Notes under the pieces: generated by a model
Database searches by the model: none
Seen by the model: only the letters and a program-made list of their open reading frames with translations
What the model was told of the DNA's origin: nothing
Translations under genes and position numbers: made by a program
Shown: piece by piece, positions 26,062 to 34,422 of the stretch
Layout of the letters: every line of letters begins with the position of its first letter
Position numbering within the stretch: the stretch's first letter is position 1
Assembly: GCF_019024325.1 (NCBI RefSeq)
Contig: NZ_JAFNJS010000001.1
Coordinates: 806,001-870,000 of the forward strand
Reading direction: 5' to 3'
DNA from: Falsiroseomonas tokyonensis
GTDB lineage: Bacteria > Pseudomonadota > Alphaproteobacteria > Acetobacterales > Acetobacteraceae
Length of the DNA: 64,000 nt

Positions 26062-27038
26062 TGCGCACGCTCGTCCTCGCCGAGCGACCGGGCCGCGGCC
26101 TGCGCTCCCGCCTGCTGCTTTCGCTGCTGCCGGCGCTGTTCCCCGAAAGCGGTCCGCTGCTTCTGGCCACGCCGGCCCCCACCGCGCCGGAGGGATTCGC
26201 CTCGGTCCCCGCGCAGCCGGATCCGGCGCAGCTCGGCATCCAGCGCGTCGTGCTGGCCGGTGTCTTCGAGGAGCCGGCCAAGCTGGCCGAGGCCCTGGCC
26301 ATCGCCGCCACCGCCCTGGCCGCCGGCGCCATCCTGGAAACCCGTGCCTTCTCCCTCGCCCGCGGCGCCGCCCCGCGCGACCCGCCCCCGGGCGCGGAAC
26401 TTCTGAACCAGGCCACGCGGCTGGAGCTGCGCGACTGGTTCACCATGGACCGCATCCTGCTCTGGCAGATCGTCACGCCGGAGCCGCGCCTGGTGCCCTA
26501 CCCCGAGGCCGCGCTGCCCCCGGACCCCGCCTTCGACCATGAACTGCCCGACGGCCCGCTGCTCGGCATCGCGGTGCAGGATGGAACGCGGATCCGCGCC
26601 GCCTGGCCCGCGCTGCTGCCGGCCGTTCTGGACGCGCTGCACGACCGCCTTGGCACCCTGCCGCCCGGCTTGCCGATCCTGCCCCTGCCCATCGAGCATC
26701 CCGGCCTGCCGGAAGACGACTACCTCGGCACCCAGGCCTTCGCCGAGGCCCTGCTGCCCGACCGCCCCCTGCTGCTGCCGGAGCTCGCCAATCCCGTCTG
26801 GCGCCGGCGCCAATGGTCGCCGGGGCGGCTGAAGGCGGCGGTGGCGCGCTGCAGCCTCGTCATCACCAACCAGGACATCCCGGCCGTCTTCGCCCAGGCC
26901 TGCGGCGTGCCCGTGCTGGGCCTGGTGCTGTCCGGGGATCGCCGCGTCGTCACACCCTTCGGCCAGCTCGCCAATACGATGGCGCCCAGCTCCGCCCTGC
27001 TCTATCCGCGCCCCGCCAGTTCCAGCGCCCGCGCATAG
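26061..27038 (+). CDS. Uncharacterised protein, possible glycan-modifying partner
   Basis: A 325-residue protein I do not recognise. It lacks a signal peptide and clear membrane segments and is very rich in Ala, Leu and Pro. The C-terminal part (AAVARCSLVITNQDIPAVFAQACGVPVLGLVLSGDRR, described by its ends VARCSLVITNQ and ACGVPVLGLV) looks like the nucleotide/donor-binding half of GT-B-fold transferases or of pyruvyltransferases, in which a stretch such as LVITNRLH is followed by a conserved GVP. It starts at ATGA overlapping the pyruvyltransferase stop, so the two proteins are probably made together. Its last 37 bases overlap the 3' end of rsmI on the other strand. Confidence 0.7.
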   Translation: MRTLVLAERPGRGLRSRLLLSLLPALFPESGPLLLATPAPTAPEGFASVPAQPDPAQLGIQRVVLAGVFEEPAKLAEALAIAATALAAGAILETRAFSLARGAAPRDPPPGAELLNQATRLELRDWFTMDRILLWQIVTPEPRLVPYPEAALPPDPAFDHELPDGPLLGIAVQDGTRIRAAWPALLPAVLDALHDRLGTLPPGLPILPLPIEHPGLPEDDYLGTQAFAEALLPDRPLLLPELANPVWRRRQWSPGRLKAAVARCSLVITNQDIPAVFAQACGVPVLGLVLSGDRRVVTPFGQLANTMAPSSALLYPRPASSSARA

Positions 27039-27889
27039 ACCTGCTTGCGCGGCAGGCCGGTGGCGGCGGCGACCATGGCGGCGGCGTCGCGCAGGCTCTG
27101 CCCCTCCATCGCCGCGCGCAGCTGCGCATCGAGGTCCGCCGCGCCCGTTGTCTCCTCCGGCGCCGGCCCCACGCAGATGCAGATCTCGCCCCGCGCGGCC
27201 TCGTTCGCGTAATGCGCGGCGAGCACCGCCAGCGATCCGCGCCGCACCTCCTCGAAGCGCTTGGTCAGCTCCCGCGCCACGCAGGCCGGCCGCTCGCCGC
27301 CCAGCCCTTCCGCCAGCGCCGCCAGCGTCTCCGCCAGCCGGTGCGGCGCCTCGTGCAGCACCAGGGTGGCGCTGAGCCCCGCCCGCTCCGCCGCCCGGTG
27401 CCGGGCGATGGCCGCAGCCCGCGGCCCGTCCTTCGGCGGCAGGAAACCCAGGAACACGAAAGGGTGAGGTGGCAGGCCGGACAGCGTCAGCGCGACCACC
27501 GCCGCGTTGGGCCCCGGAATGGCGGTCACCGGCACTCCGGCCTCGATCGCGGCGCGCACCAGCCGGTATCCAGGGTCGGAAACCAGCGGCGTGCCGGCAT
27601 CCGAGGCCAGGGCCAGCCTCTGCCCGCCTTCGATCATCGCCAGCACGCGGGGGATCATTTCCGCTTCGTTGTGGTCATGCAGTGGTACCAGCGTCGCGGA
27701 GACGCCATAACGCTGCAACATGAGGCCTGTTACCCTGGTGTCCTCGCAGAGCACGGCATCCGCCGCGCCGAGCACCGCGAGAGCCCGGGGTGAAAGGTCG
27801 CCGAGATTGCCGATCGGTGTCGCCACCAGGGAAAGCCCAAGCGGGGCCTCCCCAGGCGCCGCCCGCTCAGGAGGGTCGCCGTTTGCCAC
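27002..27889 (-). CDS. rsmI: 16S rRNA (cytidine1402-2'-O)-methyltransferase RsmI
   Basis: A 295-residue tetrapyrrole-methylase-fold RNA methyltransferase. LVATPIGNLGDLSPRAL at the N-terminus, VLCEDTR, SDAGTPLVSDPG and VTAIPGPNAAVVALTLSG are diagnostic, and the C-terminal LPRKQVYARAL matches the helical extension. It modifies C1402 in the 16S decoding centre. The start is GTG 27887-27889, with AGGA nine bases upstream on the minus strand. Its 5' end overlaps the 5' end of the divergent lipoprotein gene by seven bases. Confidence 0.95.
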   Translation of the reverse strand: MANGDPPERAAPGEAPLGLSLVATPIGNLGDLSPRALAVLGAADAVLCEDTRVTGLMLQRYGVSATLVPLHDHNEAEMIPRVLAMIEGGQRLALASDAGTPLVSDPGYRLVRAAIEAGVPVTAIPGPNAAVVALTLSGLPPHPFVFLGFLPPKDGPRAAAIARHRAAERAGLSATLVLHEAPHRLAETLAALAEGLGGERPACVARELTKRFEEVRRGSLAVLAAHYANEAARGEICICVGPAPEETTGAADLDAQLRAAMEGQSLRDAAAMVAAATGLPRKQVYARALELAGRG

Positions 27890-29142
27890 GTCCGTCGTCC
27901 TGCTACCCGTCTGAAGCCTGCGCTGGCCGAGCGCCCTCGCAAGCGGCGCCCGGCGCCCGGGAAGGCGCCCGAGAATGGGGGCGCCGCCGCTTTGGCGGGG
28001 GGACGCTCGGGGCGCTGCTCGGCACCCTTCTGGGCCTCGCCGCCTGTGCGCCGCAAGCCCCCCGCCCCTCCTTCATCGGCGTTGCCCCGCCGATCGGCGG
28101 CCAGGCACTTCAGCCGGGGCCGGTGGGGCCGCAGCGCATGGGCATGCTGCTGCCGCTCAGCGGGCCGCAGGCGCCGCTCGGCCAGGCCATGCTGAATGCC
28201 GGCAGCATGGCGCTGTTCGATGAATCGCAGTCCGGGATCGAGCTTGCGCCGCGGGACACCGGCGGCACGCCAAGCGGCGCCGCCGCCGCCGCCCGCGCGG
28301 CCATCGCCGATGGCGCGCGCATCCTGGTCGGCCCGCTGACCAGCGCCGAGGTCGCGGCCGTCGCCGGCCCGGCCCAGGCCGCCGGTGTGCCGGTGCTGGC
28401 CTTCACCAATGATTCGCAGCGCGCCGGCAATGGCGTCTGGGTGCTGGGCATCACGCCGGAACAGCAGGTGCGCCGCGTCGTCTCCGCCGCTGCGGCGCGT
28501 GGCGCGCGGACCTTCGCCCTAGGTGCGCCGGACACCGATTTCGGCCGCGCCCTGGCCAATGCCCTGCGCGGCGCCACCGCCGATCTCGGCCTGCCGCCGC
28601 CCAGCATCGCCCTGCACCCGGCCAATGCCGAACCCGCCATGGCCGCCTCCGGCGCCCGGGTCAGCGGCGGCCGGGCCGATGCGGTGCTGATCGGCGAGTC
28701 CGGGGAGCGCGCGCGCCGCTTCGCCGCCACCTGGATGACGGAGGCCCAGGCCGGCGGCACCTCGCCGCGGCTGATGGGCACGGCGCTCTGGCTGAACGAC
28801 CCCTCGCTGGGCCGCGAGCCCGCTTTGGTCGATGCCTGGTTCGCCGGCCCCGATGGCCGCGCCCGCGCCCGCTTCGAGGCCCGCTACCGCGACGCCTTCC
28901 GCGAGACCCCGCCGCGCGTCGCCGCCACTGCCTATGACGCCGCCGCCATCGCCACCCGTGCCCTGCGCAACGGCGAATCGCCCGGCGTGACCGCCGGCGC
29001 CGGCTTCCCGGGCGCCGATGGCCCGGTGCTGCTGCTGCCGGATGGCCGCACCCAGCGGGGCCTTGCCGTCTATGCCGTCAGCCCGGGCAGCGAGCCGCTG
29101 CTGGTGGAACAGGCCCCGGTGCCGACCGGCGCGGGATCATGA
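27883..29142 (+). CDS. Penicillin-binding protein activator (LpoA/YraM-like) lipoprotein
   Basis: A 419-residue lipoprotein. The lipobox GLLAAC-like segment LGLAAC puts the lipidated cysteine at about residue 55 after a hydrophobic stretch (LGALLGTLLGLAA). The mature part has the periplasmic-binding/ANF-receptor fold seen in LpoA and in the rsmI-linked proteins of many proteobacteria: GMLLPLSGPQAPLGQAMLNA, ARILVGPLTSAEVAAVAG and PVLAFTNDS. It is expected to stimulate peptidoglycan synthase. The start is uncertain. I chose TTG 27883 because AGGAGGG lies seven bases upstream; GTG 27790 would add 31 residues inside rsmI. Either choice gives an unusually long n-region. Confidence 0.8.
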   Translation: MPRPSSCYPSEACAGRAPSQAAPGAREGAREWGRRRFGGGTLGALLGTLLGLAACAPQAPRPSFIGVAPPIGGQALQPGPVGPQRMGMLLPLSGPQAPLGQAMLNAGSMALFDESQSGIELAPRDTGGTPSGAAAAARAAIADGARILVGPLTSAEVAAVAGPAQAAGVPVLAFTNDSQRAGNGVWVLGITPEQQVRRVVSAAAARGARTFALGAPDTDFGRALANALRGATADLGLPPPSIALHPANAEPAMAASGARVSGGRADAVLIGESGERARRFAATWMTEAQAGGTSPRLMGTALWLNDPSLGREPALVDAWFAGPDGRARARFEARYRDAFRETPPRVAATAYDAAAIATRALRNGESPGVTAGAGFPGADGPVLLLPDGRTQRGLAVYAVSPGSEPLLVEQAPVPTGAGS

Positions 29143-29198
29143 ACCCGGCTGCCCAGCCGCGCCTGGCCTCCGCCCGGCGCGCCACGGGCTGACGCTCG

Positions 29199-30611
29199 GT
29201 GCCCGTCGCCGCCCCCCCGACCGGACGCTGGCTGGCCGGCGCGGCGCTGATCGGCGGCGTGCCGGCCATCGCCCTGCTGCTGCTGCTGCTGGGCGAGGCG
29301 GTGGACCCGGCCCCCGGCCTGCTGGCACTCGGCGCCACCATCGTCGCGGCCCTGACCGTGGCGCGCATCTGGCTCGGCAATGTCGGCAGTCTGGCCGCCG
29401 CGCTGCGCCAGGCTGCGGAGGGCGGCGGCATGGTGCCGGAACTGGCCGGGCCGCTGCTGCTGCCCTCGATCGCCGATGTGGCCGATACCGCCCGGCGCGT
29501 CGCCCGCGCCCTGCAATCCCGCACCGAGCAGGTCTCCCGCCTCCGCCAGGCGGATGAGGCGATCATCGAGCGCCTGCCCGACCCGCTGGTGGTGCTGGAC
29601 GCGGATGGCGCGCCGCTGCGTGCCAATGCGGAAGCCCGCGCCCTGTTCGGCGCCGCGCCTGGCAGCGCCGGCGACCTCGCCGCCCTGCTGCGCCACCCGG
29701 CCCTGGCCGAGGCGGTCGCCGCCGCGCTGTCCGGCGGGCAGAAGCAGATGGCCGACATCGCTTTGCCCGTGCCGGTGCCGCGTGATCTGCGCGTGCATGC
29801 GGTGCCGATGGACCCGCCGCTCGGCGATGGCGGAAGGCTGCTGCTGGTGCTCTCGGATCGCACGCGGGACCGGGCGGTGGAGCGCATGCGCGCCGATTTT
29901 GTCGCCAATGCCAGCCATGAGCTGCGCACGCCGCTGGCCAGCCTGATCGGCTTCATCGAGACGCTGCGTGGCCCCGCCGTGGATGACCGGGAGGCCAGCG
30001 CCCGCTTCCTCGGCATCATGGCCGAACAGGCGGATCGCATGCGCCGGCTGATCGACGACCTGCTCGGCCTGTCCCGCATCGAGATCACGGAACACCAGCC
30101 CCCCACCGGCAGCGTCGACCTCGGCGCCCTTGCGGCGGCGGAGGTGGAGGCTATGGCGCCGATCCTCGCCACCCGCAGCGCGCGCGTGGCGCTGGAGGCG
30201 CCGGCCGGCCTGGTCGCCCGGCCCGCCGATGCCGGCCAGCTGGCCCAGGTGCTGCGCAACCTGCTGGAGAACGCCGTGCGCTATGGGCGGGAAGGCGGGA
30301 CCATCCGCCTTGCCGTGGCCCCGGCCGAGGAGACGGTGCCGCCCCGCTGGCCCGCCCGGCCCGGCCTGGTGCTGACCGTGGCGGATGACGGTCCGGGCAT
30401 TCCGCGCCAGCACCTGCCGCGCCTGACCGAGCGTTTCTACCGGGTCGATCGCGGCCGCGGCCGCAATGCCGGCGGCACCGGCCTCGGCCTCGCCATCGTC
30501 AAGCACATCGTGAACCGCCACCGCGGCCAGCTGCTGATCGAAAGCGAGGAAGGCGTCGGCTCCACCTTCCGGGTCTGGCTGCCGGCGGAAGCCGCCGGCA
30601 GGGCCGACTGA
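29199..30611 (+). CDS. PhoR-like sensor histidine kinase
   Basis: A 470-residue membrane kinase. Two N-terminal hydrophobic segments (about 10-32 and 38-60) precede a PAS-like domain (IIERLPDPLVVLDADGAPLRANAEAR). The HisKA H-box is VANASHELRTPLASLIGFIETL, and the ATPase domain has NLLENAVRYGREGG, DDGPGIP and GGTGLGLAIVKHI. The pattern TERFYRVDRGRGRNAGGTG is typical of PhoR/PhoB-type phosphate sensing kinases. No phoB, pst or phoU gene is present in the adjacent DNA, so the name is by resemblance. It starts at GTG 29199. It follows the PBP activator after 56 bases and may share its transcript. Confidence 0.88.
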   Translation: MPVAAPPTGRWLAGAALIGGVPAIALLLLLLGEAVDPAPGLLALGATIVAALTVARIWLGNVGSLAAALRQAAEGGGMVPELAGPLLLPSIADVADTARRVARALQSRTEQVSRLRQADEAIIERLPDPLVVLDADGAPLRANAEARALFGAAPGSAGDLAALLRHPALAEAVAAALSGGQKQMADIALPVPVPRDLRVHAVPMDPPLGDGGRLLLVLSDRTRDRAVERMRADFVANASHELRTPLASLIGFIETLRGPAVDDREASARFLGIMAEQADRMRRLIDDLLGLSRIEITEHQPPTGSVDLGALAAAEVEAMAPILATRSARVALEAPAGLVARPADAGQLAQVLRNLLENAVRYGREGGTIRLAVAPAEETVPPRWPARPGLVLTVADDGPGIPRQHLPRLTERFYRVDRGRGRNAGGTGLGLAIVKHIVNRHRGQLLIESEEGVGSTFRVWLPAEAAGRAD

Positions 30612-30696
30612 GACGGCGCGAATTCGCCGCGCCTGCGGGCACGTTCCGCCGCCTCGCGCGTTGGCGGAGTTCATTGGCCTGGCCCTGGAGTCTTGC

Positions 30697-31848
30697 GTGA
30701 CCTTCCCCGCCCCCCTGTTCCAGTCCTTCTTCCTCGCCGGCTTCGAATGCTCCTCGCACCGGAACATGAGCCGCCGGCGCCTCGACATGATCGCCGCCAC
30801 CCGGCACGACCTGCTGGCGCTGGAGGACTACAGCCAGCTGGCCGAGCACGGCATCCGCAGCGTCCGGGACGGGCTGCGCTGGCACCTGATCGAGACCTCG
30901 CCCGGGCATTACGACTGGTCCTCCCTGCTGCCGATGCTGCGCGCGGCGGAGGCGATGCGCACCCAGGTGATGTGGGACCTCTGCCATTACGGCTGGCCCG
31001 ATGACCTCGATGTCTTCAGCCCCGCCTTCGTCGACCGCTTCGCCGCCTTCGCCGCCGCCTTCGCCCGCCTGCACCTGGAGGAGACCGGCTGCGCGCCCTT
31101 CCTCTGCCCGGTGAACGAGATCTCCTTCGTCGCCTTCTCCGGCGGCGACATGGCGCGCTCCTCGCCGCATGCCACCGGCCGCGGGATGGAGCTGAAGCGC
31201 AACCTCGTGCGCGCCTCCGCCGCCGCCATCCGCGCGGTGCGGGCAGTGGCGCCGGCGGCGCGCTTCGCCAGCATCGACCCCCTGATCCACATCGTCCCGC
31301 GCCATGCTGGGGAGGCCGAGGAGGTGCGCGCCCATAATGCCAGCCAGTGGCAGGCCTGGGACATGCTGGCGGGGCGGGAGGCGCCGGAACTCGGCGGGGC
31401 CGAGGATCTGCTGGATGTGATCGGCGTGAACTACTACTGGAACAACCAGTGGTTGCATCACGGGGAGCCGCTGAGCGTCTTCGACGCCACGCGCTTTCGC
31501 CCCTTCCGGGATCTGCTGGCGGAAGTCGCCGCCCGCTACGCGCCGCGCCCCATCTTCGTGGCCGAGACGAGCATCGAGGGCGCGCCCCGCCCGACCTGGC
31601 TGCGCTATGTGACGGAGGAGACGCTGGCCGCGGCGGCCGGCGGCGTGCCGGTGCAGGGCGTCTGTCTCTATCCCGTCATCTCCCATTTCGGATGGGACGA
31701 GGATCGCTACTGCGCCAATGGCCTGTTCGAGCTGACCCCGCTGCATGGCCGCCGCCAGGTGCATCGCCCCCTGGCGGGGGAGCTGGCGCGGCTGCAGACC
31801 CAGGTGGCGCAGGCGGCCACCGGGGCGCGCCGTGCCGCCCTTCGCTGA
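30697..31848 (+). CDS. Clan GH-A glycoside hydrolase-like protein
   Basis: A 383-residue TIM-barrel protein resembling beta-glucosidases. RHDLLALEDYSQLAEHGI and SVRDGLRWHLIE fit the GH1-like start of the barrel. CPVNEISF carries the probable acid/base glutamate at the end of strand 4 (GH1 has T-x-N-E-P, here V-N-E-I), and FVAETSIEG carries the probable nucleophile. The segment VIGVNYYWNNQW is also GH1-like. It has no signal peptide. The start GTG 30697 has GGAG six bases upstream; a TTG at 30661 has none. The substrate is unknown. Confidence 0.78.
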   Translation: MTFPAPLFQSFFLAGFECSSHRNMSRRRLDMIAATRHDLLALEDYSQLAEHGIRSVRDGLRWHLIETSPGHYDWSSLLPMLRAAEAMRTQVMWDLCHYGWPDDLDVFSPAFVDRFAAFAAAFARLHLEETGCAPFLCPVNEISFVAFSGGDMARSSPHATGRGMELKRNLVRASAAAIRAVRAVAPAARFASIDPLIHIVPRHAGEAEEVRAHNASQWQAWDMLAGREAPELGGAEDLLDVIGVNYYWNNQWLHHGEPLSVFDATRFRPFRDLLAEVAARYAPRPIFVAETSIEGAPRPTWLRYVTEETLAAAAGGVPVQGVCLYPVISHFGWDEDRYCANGLFELTPLHGRRQVHRPLAGELARLQTQVAQAATGARRAALR

Positions 31849-31959
31849 CCCGCTGCGATAGTCGCTTTCGATCATTCCCATGGAAATCGCCCGGGCCGGA
31901 CGTCATCCTGGCCCGCTTCCCCTTGACCCGGGGCCGCGACGTGGCATGTCCGGGCGGTG

Positions 31960-33138
31960 ATGGACGCCCCAGCCCCCACCGTGCCCGCGCCTGCCACCTG
32001 CCCCAGCCCCGGGGGCGGCCGGAAGCGGCTGGCGGTGGTGCTGCTCAACCTCGGCGGCCCGGATGCGCCGGAGAGCATCCGGCCCTTCCTGGTGAACCTC
32101 TTCACCGATCCGGCGATCCTGCGCGTGCCGGGCTTCATCCGCCCCTGGCTCGGCCGGTTGATCGCCTGGCGCCGCACCAAGCCGGCGACGGAGAACTACG
32201 CCATCCTCGGCGGCAAGTCCCCGTTGCTGGAGCTGACCATCGAGCAGGGCCAGGCACTCGAAACCCTGCTGAATGCCGAGGGCGGTGACACGGTGAAATG
32301 CTTCACCGCCATGCGCTACTGGCACCCGATGAGCGATGAGACGGCCGCCGCCGTGAAGGCCTGGGCGCCGGATGAGGTGCTGCTGCTGCCGCTCTATCCG
32401 CAGTATTCCACCACCACCACCGGCAGCAGCGCGCTGGCCTGGGTGAAGGCGGCGGCGCGGGCGAAGCTGGAGGTGCCGACCACCACAATCTGCTGCTTCC
32501 ACTCCCATCCCGGCTTCGCCAGCTCCACCGCCGAGATCGTGCGGGAGGCCTGGGACAAGGCGCGGGCGGAACTCGACCCCGCCATCCCGCTGCGCGTCCT
32601 GTTCAGCGCGCATGGCCTGCCCGAGAGCATCGTCACGGCGGGCGACCCCTATCAGTGGCAGGTGGAGCAGACGGTGGCCGGCGTGGTGGCGCGGCTGGAT
32701 CTGCCCGATCTCGACCACGTCGTCTGCTTCCAGTCTCGCGTCACGCCCCAGAAGTGGATCGGACCCTCCACCGAGGACGAGCTGGAGCGCGCCGGCCACG
32801 ACAAGGTCGCGGTGCTGGTGGTGCCCATCGCCTTCACCTCGGAGCATTCGGAGACGCTGGTGGAGCTGGACGTGGAATACCGGGAGGAGGCGGAGAAGCT
32901 GCACGTCCCCGGCTATTTCCGCGCCCCCGCCCAGAATTCCCACCCCGGCTTCATCCGGGCGCTGGCCGACCTGGTGCGGCACGGCCGCGACAGCGGGCGC
33001 ACGCTGTGTTCCTTCGCCGGCCCGCGGCAATGCCCCAAGAACCACAAGGACTGCCCGCACGCCGCGCTGATCGCGAAGCTGGAGGCGATGCCCGGCACGC
33101 CGCCGGCCCGCACCGCCCGCGCCCGCACCGCGGCATGA
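31960..33138 (+). CDS. hemH: Ferrochelatase
   Basis: A 392-residue enzyme inserting Fe(II) into protoporphyrin IX, the last step of protoheme synthesis. LAVVLLNLGGPDAPESIRPFL is the N-terminal signature, followed by the active-site histidine in VLFSAHGLPES and by the segment GHDKVAVLVVPIAFTSEHSETL, which contains the conserved Glu-x-x-Glu residues. Three C-terminal cysteines (TLCSFAGPRQCPKNHKDCP) could be cluster ligands, as [2Fe-2S] ferrochelatases occur in this class; a fourth ligand is not obvious. ATG 31960 is preceded in frame by GTG 31957. It overlaps the HAD gene by ATGA. Confidence 0.95.
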   Translation: MDAPAPTVPAPATCPSPGGGRKRLAVVLLNLGGPDAPESIRPFLVNLFTDPAILRVPGFIRPWLGRLIAWRRTKPATENYAILGGKSPLLELTIEQGQALETLLNAEGGDTVKCFTAMRYWHPMSDETAAAVKAWAPDEVLLLPLYPQYSTTTTGSSALAWVKAAARAKLEVPTTTICCFHSHPGFASSTAEIVREAWDKARAELDPAIPLRVLFSAHGLPESIVTAGDPYQWQVEQTVAGVVARLDLPDLDHVVCFQSRVTPQKWIGPSTEDELERAGHDKVAVLVVPIAFTSEHSETLVELDVEYREEAEKLHVPGYFRAPAQNSHPGFIRALADLVRHGRDSGRTLCSFAGPRQCPKNHKDCPHAALIAKLEAMPGTPPARTARARTAA

Positions 33139-33818
33139 GGCGCCCCGTCCTGCGGCCCGCCGCCGTTCTGTTCGACTGCGACGGCGTGCTGGCCGATAGC
33201 GAGGCGCTGCACAACCGCATCATCGCCGAGGAGATTTCGGCCCTGGGGTGGGAGATGGACGCGGCGGAGGCGGAGCGCCGCTTCATCGGCCTGTCCTGGC
33301 GCAATATCGTCCCCCTGGTGCAGGCCCGCCTCGGCCCCGATTCCGTGCCCGCGGATTTTGTCGAGGGCGTCGTCGCCCGCGTGCTGCGCGCGCTGCGGCA
33401 GGAGGTGGTGCCCGTCCCCGGCGTGCAGAAGGCGCTGCGCGCCATCCTCGCCGCCGGGATCCCCGTGGCAGTCGCCAGCAATTCCTCCCGCCCCGAGTTG
33501 CTGACCAAGCTGCATGGCCTCGGCCTGACCGAGGTCTTCCGCGGCCGCACCTTCTCCTACGACGACGTCGCCCTGCCCAAGCCGGCGCCCGACATGTACC
33601 GCGCGGCGGCCGAGGCCTGCGGCGCCGATCCGCGCGCCTGCGTGGTGGTGGAGGACAGCGTCACCGGCAGCCGCGCCGGCCGCGCCGCCGGCTGCCGCGT
33701 GCTCGGCTTCGCCCATGCCACCGACCCGGCCGAGTTGACGGCGGTGGGCGCCGAAGTCTTCCACGAGATGGCGGCGCTGCCCGGCCTGCTCGGCCTGAAC
33801 GCGGAGAGCCTGGCATGA
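33135..33818 (+). CDS. HAD-superfamily phosphatase/phosphatase-like protein
   Basis: A 227-residue HAD hydrolase. Motif I is VLFDCDGVLADSEAL (nucleophile Asp), motif II is VAVASNSSR, motif III is the Lys in LPKPAPDMY and motif IV is VVVEDSVTGSRAG. It resembles phosphoglycolate/beta-phosphoglucomutase-type members with a helical cap (residues 30-85). It lies between hemH and hemJ with ATGA overlaps on both sides, so it is co-translated with two heme enzymes. The substrate and any link to heme synthesis are unknown. Confidence 0.9.
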   Translation: MRRPVLRPAAVLFDCDGVLADSEALHNRIIAEEISALGWEMDAAEAERRFIGLSWRNIVPLVQARLGPDSVPADFVEGVVARVLRALRQEVVPVPGVQKALRAILAAGIPVAVASNSSRPELLTKLHGLGLTEVFRGRTFSYDDVALPKPAPDMYRAAAEACGADPRACVVVEDSVTGSRAGRAAGCRVLGFAHATDPAELTAVGAEVFHEMAALPGLLGLNAESLA

Positions 33819-34267
33819 CGCTCGACTTTCTCGCGCCGCTCTACCCCTGGACCAAGGCGCTGCATCTGATCGCGGTGATCGCCTGGATGGCGGGGCTGTT
33901 CTACCTGCCGCGGCTGTTCATCTACCACTTCCAGGTGCCGGTCGGGGATGCGCGGTCGGAGCTGTTCAAGGTGATGGAACGGCGGCTGCTGAAGGCCATC
34001 ATGAACCCGGCGATGATCGCCACCTGGGTGCTGGGCCTGGCGCTGATCCTGACCCCCGGCGTGGTGGACTGGACCGCCGGCTGGTGGCACCTGAAGCTGA
34101 CCTCGGTGCTGCTGATGTCTGGCTTCCACGGCATGCTGGGCGCCGCCCGCAAGCGCTTCGAGGCCGATGGCCGGCCGCGGACGGAGCGTGCCTGGCGCTA
34201 TTGGAACGAGGTGCCGACGCTGCTGCTGATCGTCATCGTCATCATGGTGATCGTGAAGCCGTTCTGA
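33815..34267 (+). CDS. hemJ: Protoporphyrinogen IX oxidase HemJ
   Basis: A 150-residue membrane protein with four likely membrane helices. ALHLIAVIAWMAGLFYLPRLFIYH near the N-terminus (read as HLIAVIAWMAGLFYLPR) carries the conserved His in helix 1 and Arg. WHLKLTSVLLMSGFHG has the conserved Lys, and RYWNEVPTLLLIVIVIMVIV ends the protein. HemJ oxidises protoporphyrinogen IX to protoporphyrin IX, the substrate of the ferrochelatase encoded two genes upstream. The length equals that of alphaproteobacterial HemJ. The start overlaps the HAD stop (ATGA). Confidence 0.95.
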   Translation: MTLDFLAPLYPWTKALHLIAVIAWMAGLFYLPRLFIYHFQVPVGDARSELFKVMERRLLKAIMNPAMIATWVLGLALILTPGVVDWTAGWWHLKLTSVLLMSGFHGMLGAARKRFEADGRPRTERAWRYWNEVPTLLLIVIVIMVIVKPF

Positions 34268-34276
34268 GCGGCAAGG

Positions 34277-34300
34277 CCGGGGAGAAGGTATTCTCCCCGG
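34277..34300 (+). terminator. Hairpin after hemJ
   Basis: A perfect 10-bp stem (34277-34286 CCGGGGAGAA with 34291-34300 TTCTCCCCGG) has a GGTA loop and begins nine bases after the hemJ stop. A short T-run (TTTT at 34313-34316) follows 12 bases later. It is a likely terminator of the hemH-HAD-hemJ unit. Confidence 0.65.
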
Positions 34301-34387
34301 ACCCCTCATCTGTTTTCGGGAATGGGGGGTGCGGCCACGGGGCGGAGGAAGCGCTTGCAAAGCCCCCGAAAAACCGCCATCTGTGGA

Positions 34388-34416
34388 TTGACGGTCTGCC
34401 GCGCGGCCCATAGGGT
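34388..34416 (+). promoter_or_regulatory. sigma-70 promoter of rho
   Basis: TTGACG (34388-34393) and TAGGGT (34411-34416) are spaced by exactly 17 bases. Transcription would start near 34423, about 220 bases upstream of the rho start codon. Only one of six bases in the -35 and two in the -10 differ from the consensus TTGACA/TATAAT. Confidence 0.7.
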
Positions 34417-34422
34417 CGCTGC

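Noticed and set aside
31923-31951. Promoter TTGACC-N17-ATGTCC for hemH
   Set aside because: The -35 is good but the -10 matches poorly and transcription would start at the start codon; I leave it unannotated.
34384-34392. DnaA-box-like TGTGGATTG near the rho promoter
   Set aside because: Two mismatches to TGTGGATAA, single and isolated, and overlapping a good -35 element; no cluster that would make an origin.
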